A stretch of 64,000 nucleotides of DNA. Origin: Dyadobacter psychrophilus (GTDB lineage: Bacteria; Bacteroidota; Bacteroidia; Cytophagales; Spirosomataceae). Under the pieces are notes generated by a model. That model did no database searches, was not told the DNA's origin, and was given only the letters and a program-made list of their open reading frames with translations. Location: contig NZ_FUZA01000001.1 in assembly GCF_900167945.1 (NCBI RefSeq), forward strand, positions 1,612,001 through 1,676,000. Direction: 5' to 3'. The position numbers and the translations under genes are program-made. Positions 1-7,964 of the stretch are shown one piece after another (the first letter of the stretch is position 1; each line of letters opens with the position of its first letter).

Positions 1-341
1 TTGGTAGAGGCATCGGTCGTGAGCATTTCAGAGAAGCGATGAAAGGTTTGCTGCCCGAGACAGTCAGGAGCAGGCCAAACAAAGCTAATTTCAGCATTTA
101 TGGGAGAGAAGCTGCGCTTCGTTTGTACCATCAGTCCAAGGAGCTTATGAACGACGGAAGCAATATTGTCTGGAACTTTATAGATCAACAGAAATACATT
201 GAATCAGCAAAGATCTTGGTTGACCCAAGCGCGTCCGAGTCCAATCACACATTATCACAATTCCATGTCACGCGCGCCATTTCGCTGGCCATTTGGTTCC
301 ACTGGCTGAAAAAAAATGATCTACTTCTCACAGCTTCTTAG
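1..341 (+). CDS. Asparagine synthase-like protein, C-terminal fragment
   Basis: The reading frame is open from base 3 to the TAG at 339-341, so only about the last 112 residues lie in the window. They read G-x-G-R-E-H-F-R-E-A-M-K-G-L-L-P-E-T-V-R, then R-P-N-K-A-N-F-S. This is the C-terminal signature of the asparagine synthase domain (Arg-Glu-Ala-Met, Gly-x-Leu-Pro, then Arg-x-x-Lys). The domain activates a carboxylate with ATP and transfers an amine. Besides true AsnB, it occurs in lasso-peptide macrolactam synthetases and other natural-product amidotransferases, and the R-x-N-K-A-N-F-S wording reminds me of those relatives. The neighbouring genes do not help, because the gene is cut by the window edge and faces the convergent peptidase gene 22 bp away. 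The family call is fairly safe; the substrate is unknown. Confidence 0.7.
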   Translation, partial: GRGIGREHFREAMKGLLPETVRSRPNKANFSIYGREAALRLYHQSKELMNDGSNIVWNFIDQQKYIESAKILVDPSASESNHTLSQFHVTRAISLAIWFHWLKKNDLLLTAS

Positions 342-363
342 CATTCAACCCGCGGTAACCGGC

Positions 364-3300
364 TTATTTCAGGATTACCACTCGGCCGGCAAAGCTTTTT
401 CTTGTTTCAGCGCCCGTTTTTAAATTAAGCTTATAAACATATGTTCCGGACGGAATATGTAGGCCAGGAATCCAATACCAGTCCTTGATACCAGAACCTC
501 CCAACTGAACTTCCCCTTCGTCCAGGGCGACTCCTTTAAGCGAGTACATGGTCCAGTGAACTGACTGATCAGCTTCCTTGCTTCCAGCTTCCAGACGAAA
601 TCTAACATAGGATGAGGCAGGGTTCGGGCTCACTGTGAGCTGGTTCTCCTGATTTTCTTCGGTTACCGTAAATACAATGCGATATGGATTGGCAGAAGCG
701 TTGGATGAGCCATCTTTTGCATTAACCAATAATTCGTAAATGCCTGGCTTCAAACTCTCAGCCTGGTAAGCTATGCTGAGTGACCGCTCGGACAAGGATG
801 ATATTTTGAGGTCATTGCTCGAATAGGAAAGCTTGGTAAAGTCACAATCGCTACCCTCGCAAGGCTTGATGAAAACATTTACCAGCGAAGTATCAGGAGA
901 CAGAATGCGATCATCCTCGAGCTTAATAGTGATCAATGTAGATGGATCGACAACATCCTTGTTCTCAATAATCCTATCATTAAATTTTACCTCCAAAAGT
1001 GGTGCGATCAAATCCTTTAAAGGAGCACCTGGATAGAAATTCAGTGTTTTGGCAACATCCCATTCGACGACAAGCTCAGAATTGTTATTCCCTTTGCTCA
1101 ATTCCTGCAGCGTATTAGCAGGGTCTACTTTGAAAAGAATCCTCTTAATATTTTTTTTGTTTGCGAATGAGAATGACAGTGTGTCTTTATAAGCCATTGC
1201 CGAAACGGTCTCACTTTTCACGTCGTTTTTGCCATCGCTGTATTGTATTTCGACCTGGACCGGCACTTTTTGATCCTTGATATAGCGTCCTTCATTTGCT
1301 AATTTGACAACTGCCCTTACAGACGCTGAGTTGTCGATCGTTTTACCGGCGGACTCGGAATAAAGCATAATGGCATCATCCGCTCCAACTGCGTAGTCGG
1401 GTTTACTTACCGTGACAACTTCAATAGCCGGGTCTCCTTGCAACAACGATTGATGAATGTTCGCGATATCGTACTGGTTGGCACCGCCAGTAACGATCTT
1501 CTGAGCAACTACGGCCTGGACCCTGCCGATAGAAGCACTGGAAGTCGCTTCGTCTGCAAACATGGTGTTGTAGAGATTACTCAGGTATTTACTGGATGAA
1601 CTCACATAACTCTCAAATGAATTGGCAACCAAGGCAACCGTGCCCTTCTTCGGCGTTAGTATCCAATCCATAGATAGCGGTCTCCGATCTGATGCCGTCG
1701 GACTGGCGTTATACCTTGCAGCAAAAACGTTTCCTACACCGCATCCGTTGAAAAACATGAAAGGATATTTCTTATAATTATTGTATCCCCGGTCGGCATC
1801 TGTAATGTAGCCCATATCCAGGTCAGTAACGGTTGCAGAGCCATGTCCGAAATAAGTAATCATGCCGACGCCCTCGTTAACCTGCGGCGTGATATTTACT
1901 TTTTCAACCTCAGAAATGGCCTGCTGTTTTACAAAAGGCGTTACCCGGCCTCCAACAAACCCATTTTCAACAGCCGGTTTAAGCGTCTCGAGAACATTTT
2001 TCAACTGGGTTATTTCACTAGCCGACTTCCCTCCATTCAAGTGCAAAATTTGCTTCCTCCAACCCAGTTCCTCACCATCATTTAATTCATATTCTTTTAC
2101 TTTTTCCAGATAGTCCTTAATATGCTGATCCGTCATCGCGGGCAAGCGACCCACATTCAAAGCGGGAACGTCACGACTTACCCCACCTAAACCTTCTACC
2201 AGAAGAATGTCTGAGGCTGGAAAGCCGATAGTTGGAACCTCCTCTGGCAATTCTTTTTTCATACGTTCGGTCAACGATATAGACTTCCCGATGAGAAAAA
2301 GCGATTTGTCCTTCACGCCGTCCGAAATCATATAGCTCGCGAATCGACGAATGCCGAGCGGACTTGGTTCGCCGTAATTGAACTGATTATATACATCCTT
2401 AATGTTGGCTACAACTGTTTTAAAACCTCCGCCAACCTGTGAAGCGCGGTACGCCGCATATTCCGCCGATCCGGCTAACAAGTTCTCGCCACTTACAATA
2501 ATGTAGTTCGCAGCTTTCGGGTCAAATTTCTGAAAGTTTACTGCACTGATTTTCGCGGCAGGGACTGTGATTACCTCATTTGTGACCAACAATGTTGACA
2601 CTTTGCCTGATTTTCTGGGAACCATGAAATTGCCTGCATTACCAGCAATGACACGCAATGTGTCGGTTATATCGTATATTTTTACGCCCGCCGGTGCCCC
2701 CGTAGTTGCAACTCTGCTCAATGTGCTTGCTTGCGGATCTAGTGTTAATTCAATCGACTTCCTGGAAGCAATTGAAAAACTTTGTGGATAAGTTACAGTG
2801 AAGTAAGCCAGCGAAAACCGCTCATATTGATCCGTGCTAACCGACTTTAATGCAATTATTCCCTTAAAATTGGCGTCCAGATCTGCTTTTTCAATTTCGA
2901 ATTCACCATCTACACCTTCAAAATTGGAACTGGCCAAGACTTTCGCTAATCTCAGCGTTTGCTCCGTTTTACCTATGTATACTTCAACCTTTCTTTCATT
3001 ATTACTTCTGCCATGAACGAGCAATTTTACCTTTGGTTTGATAGAGTTGCTTACCAGGTTAGTTAATTGAATAGGATATGTTGACTGCACATTCTTTAAA
3101 ATGTTAGGGCCGGTCCTACTGGCGCCTTTCTCGAAAAAGCTATTGAAGAAGTTCGGGCGAAGCGGGCTGTTTGCGCCGAGCGAGTAATCTGTGCTGAGCA
3201 CTGTTGATGCCTTTGCAATGTGATATGCCAGCGCTGGTGTTGCATCGTTGACTGCCCTGTTGACAGTTTCTGCACGAAGTGATTTTGATGAAGATACGGT

Positions 3301-3684
3301 GAGAAAATAAGCGGATTCGTCCGAATAAATGCTGTAAAATGGGTTCAGCCTGGAACTCATTGGCCGATATAGCAGTGAATCGCTTTCTCCGGTATTTGGA
3401 ACACCATAGAATGATATTTCCTTACTCTCAATGATAATAGCAACCTGTTTTCCTAAATGCCAGAGTTGTAATTTTTCTGGCTGGTTAACCGGGAAAGATG
3501 CAGGAAGAGCAGAAAGTGGCACTTTATGCATGCCCTTCGCATTAACTGCGATTTTTACATAGGGTTGCTCATAATTGATCCAGCTATTCGCATAAGGTGC
3601 AGCTGATTGCGCAAATCCTTCCGTGACGTAAAAGAATGTAAGCGAAAGAGAGAAAAGGATGTAGAGAGTGTGCTTTATCATCAT
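364..3684 (-). CDS. Secreted C25 (gingipain/PorU-like) cysteine peptidase with T9SS sorting domain
   Basis: The protein has about 1106 residues. I place the start at the ATG-ATG at 3684-3679 because a normal signal peptide begins there (MIKHTLYILF..., ending near F-A-Q-S); the frame is open up to a GTG at 3732. The central region is a peptidase C25 domain. The catalytic pair is visible as G-H-G (His about 614) and N-G-C-G-V-G (Cys about 648), 34 residues apart as in gingipains. The last 85 or so residues (V-S-P-N-P-A... to V-V-I-L-K) form a type A T9SS sorting domain, so the protein should cross the outer membrane by type IX secretion. Some pipelines name such proteins PorU2; whether it acts as a sortase or a plain protease cannot be told. 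It is a paralogue of the next gene upstream (3760-6789), with a terminator-like hairpin between them. Confidence 0.88.
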   Translation of the reverse strand: MMIKHTLYILFSLSLTFFYVTEGFAQSAAPYANSWINYEQPYVKIAVNAKGMHKVPLSALPASFPVNQPEKLQLWHLGKQVAIIIESKEISFYGVPNTGESDSLLYRPMSSRLNPFYSIYSDESAYFLTVSSSKSLRAETVNRAVNDATPALAYHIAKASTVLSTDYSLGANSPLRPNFFNSFFEKGASRTGPNILKNVQSTYPIQLTNLVSNSIKPKVKLLVHGRSNNERKVEVYIGKTEQTLRLAKVLASSNFEGVDGEFEIEKADLDANFKGIIALKSVSTDQYERFSLAYFTVTYPQSFSIASRKSIELTLDPQASTLSRVATTGAPAGVKIYDITDTLRVIAGNAGNFMVPRKSGKVSTLLVTNEVITVPAAKISAVNFQKFDPKAANYIIVSGENLLAGSAEYAAYRASQVGGGFKTVVANIKDVYNQFNYGEPSPLGIRRFASYMISDGVKDKSLFLIGKSISLTERMKKELPEEVPTIGFPASDILLVEGLGGVSRDVPALNVGRLPAMTDQHIKDYLEKVKEYELNDGEELGWRKQILHLNGGKSASEITQLKNVLETLKPAVENGFVGGRVTPFVKQQAISEVEKVNITPQVNEGVGMITYFGHGSATVTDLDMGYITDADRGYNNYKKYPFMFFNGCGVGNVFAARYNASPTASDRRPLSMDWILTPKKGTVALVANSFESYVSSSSKYLSNLYNTMFADEATSSASIGRVQAVVAQKIVTGGANQYDIANIHQSLLQGDPAIEVVTVSKPDYAVGADDAIMLYSESAGKTIDNSASVRAVVKLANEGRYIKDQKVPVQVEIQYSDGKNDVKSETVSAMAYKDTLSFSFANKKNIKRILFKVDPANTLQELSKGNNNSELVVEWDVAKTLNFYPGAPLKDLIAPLLEVKFNDRIIENKDVVDPSTLITIKLEDDRILSPDTSLVNVFIKPCEGSDCDFTKLSYSSNDLKISSLSERSLSIAYQAESLKPGIYELLVNAKDGSSNASANPYRIVFTVTEENQENQLTVSPNPASSYVRFRLEAGSKEADQSVHWTMYSLKGVALDEGEVQLGGSGIKDWYWIPGLHIPSGTYVYKLNLKTGAETRKSFAGRVVILK

Positions 3685-3695
3685 TGATTTTTGTT

Positions 3696-3703
3696 CAAAA
3701 ATA
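3696..3703 (-). promoter_or_regulatory. Candidate -7 element (TATTTTTG) for the first C25 gene
   Basis: On the minus strand the octamer TATTTTTG matches the Bacteroidota sigma-ABfr -7 consensus TAnnTTTG. It lies 11 bases before the ATG at 3684, so the leader would be very short. I see no clear -33 TTG. It sits just beyond the terminator hairpin of the upstream gene, where a separate promoter is expected. Confidence 0.3.
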
Positions 3704-3704
3704 C

Positions 3705-3746
3705 AAAAAGCATAGGTTGCAGTGTGTGACACAACCTATGCTTTTT
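3705..3746 (-). terminator. Hairpin terminator between the two C25 peptidase genes
   Basis: Perfect 15-bp arms (3705-3719 and 3732-3746) flank a 12-base loop. Each arm has GCATAGGTTG next to a run of A or T. On the minus strand the stem is followed by a T-rich tract, which fits rho-independent termination of the 3760-6789 gene. It suggests that the two paralogues are separate transcription units. Confidence 0.75.
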
Positions 3747-3759
3747 TTGCTAATTATTT

Positions 3760-6700
3760 TTATTGTTTAACAAGCTTCCTCGAAATCACGTCACCGTTTT
3801 CGGTAAGGATTTCAACGATATATTCGCCCGAAGCTAAGTTAGAGATGTCCAATGTTAACTTGGTTTCATTTCTTCTAACCACTCTTCCTTTGATATCAAC
3901 CAAATTCCAGCTTTTTATAGCAACCGGCAGATCCAATTTGATTTCAACAAAATCGCTGGATGGGTTCGGAGAAACGACAAGCGAATTCGTGTAAGGTCTG
4001 TTAACCGATACAATGGATGATAGTGTTTTTTTCCCCTCCTCCGTTTTGCCCTCGGCAACTTTATCTACCTGTACCAGGCGGTAATAGCTCGTTCCTGGCA
4101 AAGGCTTGTTATCAAAGAATTTGTAGGAGCTTTCTGTTACCATGTCACCATTTCCCTCCACATACCCGATTTGCTCGAAATTCTTCGCATTATAGCTTCT
4201 CTCGACAAGGAAATGGCTGTTGTTTGTCTCTGAGTTTGTTTTCCAAGCAACCTCCACAGAATTTGCCGAAACCAGCTTTGCTTCGAAATACGACAAGTCG
4301 ACCGGCATGCTTCCCTCCGTACTGATCAGGATCTTTAATGCAGGATCTCCCAGCAATAATGTTTGGTGCATTTGCGCCTGTCTTTTGCTGTAAGAAGCAG
4401 AAGCTATTCTTGCGTTTTCGTCAGCACCAAGTCTGAATGGATTAGGATTGTTTTTTGTCTCGATAGCAGTCTTGCGAAGAATTTGGCCGATTGTAAGCCG
4501 GTTTTTATCGCTTTGTCCGAATATGATTGGATACAGTTCCTGCAAATATTCGTTACAGCTTTGGTTATATCCTGCCCATGTATTCCCAAACACCGCAACA
4601 GCGCCTCTCTTCGGATTCAATAACCAGTCAAGAGATTGTGCCCTTGATGAGCTGATATTAACCGTTTCGTTAAACTGATTGTTAAAAACATTCAGGATAT
4701 CACAACCATTATAATACATGATTGCAAATTTCCCAATCCCTGCGTCTACGTTCTGATCAGTGTATCCTTTGGCGTTGTCGGAGACGTAGCCAAAATTATA
4801 GTCCGTCTGATACGGCGCACTATGTCCAAAATAGGTAATCATCCCTACTCCCGAATTAATAGCCGCAGAAATATCCAGAGGCTGTATTACATCCCCGCCC
4901 TGAGTCTTATTTCTAACATCAATCGTTCCTCCGAAAGCTCCTGTAACAGCGTTCCCGGCGGTAGATAAATTGCCTGAATGTATACCAACTTCGCTAAGAC
5001 TTTTTCCGCCACTTATGTGCAGCACTTTTTTACGCCAGTCCAGTCCTGTTGACGAGTTTTCATACACCTCAACTTTTTTGAGATAAGCACGAGCCTGCGC
5101 GTTACTGATCGCAGGAATCCGGCCCACCGGAATCGCTTCCACATCTTCTGGCTGCCCACCCAGGCCATCAACCAACAGAAAATCAGATCCGGGGAAACCA
5201 ACTGTTGGAACTTCGTCCACTAGTTCCTTTGCCACAATCTTATCATTTCTTGTGATCGACTTCCCTAAAAGCAAAAGATATTTGTTCAAGTTTCCGTCGG
5301 AAACCATATAATCAACAAAACGACGGATTGCAACAGGGCTAGGCTCGCCATAGTTGAAGTGATTGTAAATGTCAGTGATGTTGAAGATGGTGGGAGCCTT
5401 GTATTTCTCGCCAGGCGTTTGTTCGGTGCGATACTTTCTGAAATCTTCTGCAGCATCCAGAAGCGTGGTATTGGATATGATCAGATAATTGTAATCAGAC
5501 TTGTTATAGTTGGTGAAGCTAACCTGGTTGATTTTGGCATCAGCGACCGTTGTTGGTGTCTGATTCGTTGCCAATAATACAAGCTCGTTAGCGTTCGGTC
5601 TTGAAAAAACCAGACTCGCCGCTGTACCATTGATAATTCGGGGCTTATCGATGTCTGTGATGTCATAAAATTTCAATGTCCCGGAAGGTGCGCCAGCGAT
5701 AACGATTTTATTTTTTACTCCCTGCGAAGTCGCAGCAAACCGAAACTCGGCAGAAGCCGCGCCTAGCATATCAATTTGCTGGTTATAAGTTACATTGTAG
5801 TAAGTCAGGGAAAATACGTCATAAATTGTGTTGCCCTGGATATTTTCAGGGCTGGCATCGGTCTTGAAACCCAATAAGCCCTTTCCATTTGCATCCAGGT
5901 CAGTATTTTCCAGGTCAAATGAGAACTTGCCAAAAGTGAAACCCGCAATATACACCATGCCTACTTCTCTTAGGTTGGCAGCATCCTTTCCTACGTAAAT
6001 ATGAATATTTCTTGAATCACCCGGATTTGAAGGGAAGAAGGTTCGTCCGTTGATCAGCACCTCAACCTTTGGCTTGTCGGTGCCGGACCTTGCTTTCAGT
6101 GTGAAATCGAAATCCTTGGTAGCATCCTTTGTGTGAATCGGATGGCTTGCATCGTCAAAAAGCCTCGAACCGGTCCTTGTCTTGCCATCTTCGAAAAAAC
6201 TATTTTGATCAATCGGCCTTAAAGGAATGTTTGTAGCATGTGAGTACTCATTTGCTAACTGATAGTTTTTTGACTCCGTTCTAATGTGCTGCGTTAAAGT
6301 AACCGACGAGGCGTCATTTAATGTCTCTTCCGGCGCACGATCTCCATTAGCGGCCCCAACTGTTAAAAAATAGGAGCTTTCATCGGAATACATGCTGTAA
6401 TACGGGTTAGCCCTCGATGACGTCGGCCTGAAAAGTAACTCATCTGACTTTCCATCGTTTGGCACAGCATAAAATAGTAATTCAGTATTATCAGCTTTCA
6501 GGATATTAACCTGCTTGCCACGATGCCAAAGCTGCAATTTGGCTTTATCTGCATTCTTGATCGCATCAGGTAACTTTGCCGAAGTCATTGCCACCCGGTA
6601 AACGCCCTTCGTAAGCGCTCCGCTCACCACACCTACATTGATCTTCACCCATGGTTGGGAATATTTGCCAGCTAACCAGTCATTCCCGTAGGTCCCGCTC

Positions 6701-6789
6701 CACTGAGCATGTACTTTTAAATTAATAGTGGTGAATGAATAAACCAGTACCAATAAAAAAATAGTTTTTGTAAAAATTCTTGCTCTCAT
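3760..6789 (-). CDS. Secreted C25 (gingipain/PorU-like) cysteine peptidase with T9SS sorting domain, paralogue 2
   Basis: This 1009-residue protein starts with a signal peptide (MRARIFTKTIFLLVLVYSF..., cleavage near V-H-A-Q-W). Its layout matches the neighbouring gene: an N-terminal beta-rich region, a C25 peptidase domain with catalytic His656 (F-G-H-S-A) and Cys696 (Y-N-G-C-D), and a C-terminal T9SS type A sorting domain that starts near V-V-S-P-N-P-S. The two proteins share many collinear motifs, for example L-Q-L-W-H-x-G-K-Q-V near the start and F-N-Y-G-E-P-S-P in the middle, so they arose by tandem duplication. Gingipain-like C25 enzymes are extracellular proteases, while PorU is the T9SS signal peptidase; this gene could be either. 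The start is well supported because the signal peptide begins at the first Met. Confidence 0.88.
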   Translation of the reverse strand: MRARIFTKTIFLLVLVYSFTTINLKVHAQWSGTYGNDWLAGKYSQPWVKINVGVVSGALTKGVYRVAMTSAKLPDAIKNADKAKLQLWHRGKQVNILKADNTELLFYAVPNDGKSDELLFRPTSSRANPYYSMYSDESSYFLTVGAANGDRAPEETLNDASSVTLTQHIRTESKNYQLANEYSHATNIPLRPIDQNSFFEDGKTRTGSRLFDDASHPIHTKDATKDFDFTLKARSGTDKPKVEVLINGRTFFPSNPGDSRNIHIYVGKDAANLREVGMVYIAGFTFGKFSFDLENTDLDANGKGLLGFKTDASPENIQGNTIYDVFSLTYYNVTYNQQIDMLGAASAEFRFAATSQGVKNKIVIAGAPSGTLKFYDITDIDKPRIINGTAASLVFSRPNANELVLLATNQTPTTVADAKINQVSFTNYNKSDYNYLIISNTTLLDAAEDFRKYRTEQTPGEKYKAPTIFNITDIYNHFNYGEPSPVAIRRFVDYMVSDGNLNKYLLLLGKSITRNDKIVAKELVDEVPTVGFPGSDFLLVDGLGGQPEDVEAIPVGRIPAISNAQARAYLKKVEVYENSSTGLDWRKKVLHISGGKSLSEVGIHSGNLSTAGNAVTGAFGGTIDVRNKTQGGDVIQPLDISAAINSGVGMITYFGHSAPYQTDYNFGYVSDNAKGYTDQNVDAGIGKFAIMYYNGCDILNVFNNQFNETVNISSSRAQSLDWLLNPKRGAVAVFGNTWAGYNQSCNEYLQELYPIIFGQSDKNRLTIGQILRKTAIETKNNPNPFRLGADENARIASASYSKRQAQMHQTLLLGDPALKILISTEGSMPVDLSYFEAKLVSANSVEVAWKTNSETNNSHFLVERSYNAKNFEQIGYVEGNGDMVTESSYKFFDNKPLPGTSYYRLVQVDKVAEGKTEEGKKTLSSIVSVNRPYTNSLVVSPNPSSDFVEIKLDLPVAIKSWNLVDIKGRVVRRNETKLTLDISNLASGEYIVEILTENGDVISRKLVKQ

Positions 6790-7138
6790 AAATCTCCAGT
6801 TAGTGTATCCCTTTTAAGTAAATGCGCTTCTAATGTATAAGTGTTTTATATATAAATTTATATACAAAATAAATAATAAAGCTACAATAAGTTGAATAGT
6901 AGAACAACTTTTTAGTAAAAATTCTAGGTCGCACCTAGTAGTTCCCACGACAGGTCGGTAGCTGATCGGATGGGTAAGCTAATTTGCACATTTTGGTACA
7001 ATTTTTATATCACTATACGAAAGCGAAATTTGCCATGCCCGTTCGTGGAAGTAACCCTTCCAAAACTTAGGTATTTGTGACATTTCCTATTTTATTTGTC
7101 TTAAATCTATTCACTGTTTAACTAAAACGTATACTACT
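6790..7138. other. Intergenic region between divergent genes, with one short palindrome
   Basis: This 349-bp AT-rich stretch separates the C25 peptidase gene (minus) from the collagen-like lipoprotein gene (plus), so it should hold both promoters. I see no open reading frame of note and no RNA gene. The clearest element is the inverted repeat CTAGGT-CGC-ACCTAG at 6924-6938, a possible protein-binding site. I could not find a convincing TAnnTTTG octamer in either direction. Confidence 0.4.
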
Positions 7139-7717
7139 ATGCTTAAAAAATTAATGGTGGTCGCCTGGCTTGGTCTGATTGGTTTATCCCTGGGTTGCGA
7201 CGGAGAGAAGGGCGATGTTGGTCCAGCGGGACCTGCAGGACCTGCTGGTGCGGTAGGGCCTAAAGGTGACTCCGGCGTTGCTGGCCAGGACGGAATCGGT
7301 GCAAGAGAACTTGTAACAGGACAAGTTAACAGCACAAATGGCGGATACACAATGGGTAAAAACAACCTGACTCCTGCTGATACCGTGGCACTTGCATCTA
7401 GTGTGGTAATTGTATTTATAAAAAGCCAAAACCTATGGTGGGCATTACCGGGAAAAGTTGATTTTAGTGACTCTACGTCAACTACATTTAACTTTATCAC
7501 GCTGCTCAGACGCAATCAGTTCTTCATTGATATCAGACCTGTTTCCTGGACTGATGGAGGTGACAAAGCGCCGGAACGTGTGTTTCAAAGCATAAGAGCG
7601 GTCATCATACCATCTGAGAAATTCAGACGCAATGCCGAGGTGGATTGGAACAACTACGAAGAGGTTGTATCAACATTGGGGCTTACGGATAAAGACATAA
7701 TCAAGGCGGATCTGTAA
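7139..7717 (+). CDS. Collagen-like repeat lipoprotein
   Basis: This 192-residue protein has a lipoprotein-type signal ending L-S-L-G-C20. The mature end reads C-D-G-E-K-G-D, whose acidic residues after the Cys resemble the Bacteroidota lipoprotein surface-export signal. Residues 22-47 or so are Gly-X-Y collagen triplets (for example G-P-A-G-P-A-G-P-A), which could form a trimeric triple helix. The remaining 140 or so residues are a domain I do not recognise, without repeats. Such proteins are common in Bacteroidota surface lipoproteomes and their role is unknown. The gene stands alone: it is divergent from the peptidase gene and closed by a good terminator. Confidence 0.75.
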   Translation: MLKKLMVVAWLGLIGLSLGCDGEKGDVGPAGPAGPAGAVGPKGDSGVAGQDGIGARELVTGQVNSTNGGYTMGKNNLTPADTVALASSVVIVFIKSQNLWWALPGKVDFSDSTSTTFNFITLLRRNQFFIDIRPVSWTDGGDKAPERVFQSIRAVIIPSEKFRRNAEVDWNNYEEVVSTLGLTDKDIIKADL

Positions 7718-7737
7718 ATCCAGATTGCCTCGGTTCG

Positions 7738-7783
7738 TAAGGAAGCATGATGCGTTTAACGTGATTGTGCTTCCTTATTTTTT
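7738..7783 (+). terminator. Rho-independent terminator after the collagen-like lipoprotein gene
   Basis: Arms TAAGGAAGCA (7738-7747) and TGCTTCCTTA (7768-7777) pair over 10 bp around a 20-base loop and are followed by TTTTTT. The hairpin lies 20 bases after the stop codon. Confidence 0.75.
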
Positions 7784-7868
7784 GTATCAGATTTTAACCC
7801 ATCCAAGTTTTAATTGCCCGCAACCAAGAACTTGTAACCAGCCATAACTTTTCTTTTTTAAATTAAAC

Positions 7869-7876
7869 TATTTTTG
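7869..7876 (+). promoter_or_regulatory. Candidate -7 element (TATTTTTG) for mqo
   Basis: The octamer TATTTTTG fits the Bacteroidota -7 consensus TAnnTTTG. It lies 65 bases before the first ATG and 89 before the more likely one. No clean -33 TTG is visible at the usual spacing, so this is only a candidate. Confidence 0.35.
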
Positions 7877-7926
7877 GGGCAAGATGTGTTTACTACATTG
7901 TAGCAATTTATTTATTGTACTATTCC

Positions 7927-7940
7927 GGGCTAGCTAGCCC
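7927..7940. repeat. Perfect 14-bp palindrome directly before the first ATG of the mqo frame
   Basis: GGGCTAGCTAGCCC reads the same on both strands and ends one base before the ATG at 7941. In the mRNA it could fold over the start region; in DNA it could bind a dimeric regulator. Confidence 0.4.
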
Positions 7941-7964
7941 ATGTATCATACCATTTTTTCTCCG

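Noticed and set aside
7111..7515. Minus-strand reading frame with Pro/Gly-rich sequence over the collagen-like gene
   Set aside because: It is the antisense image of the Gly-X-Y repeats and has no start context or homology.
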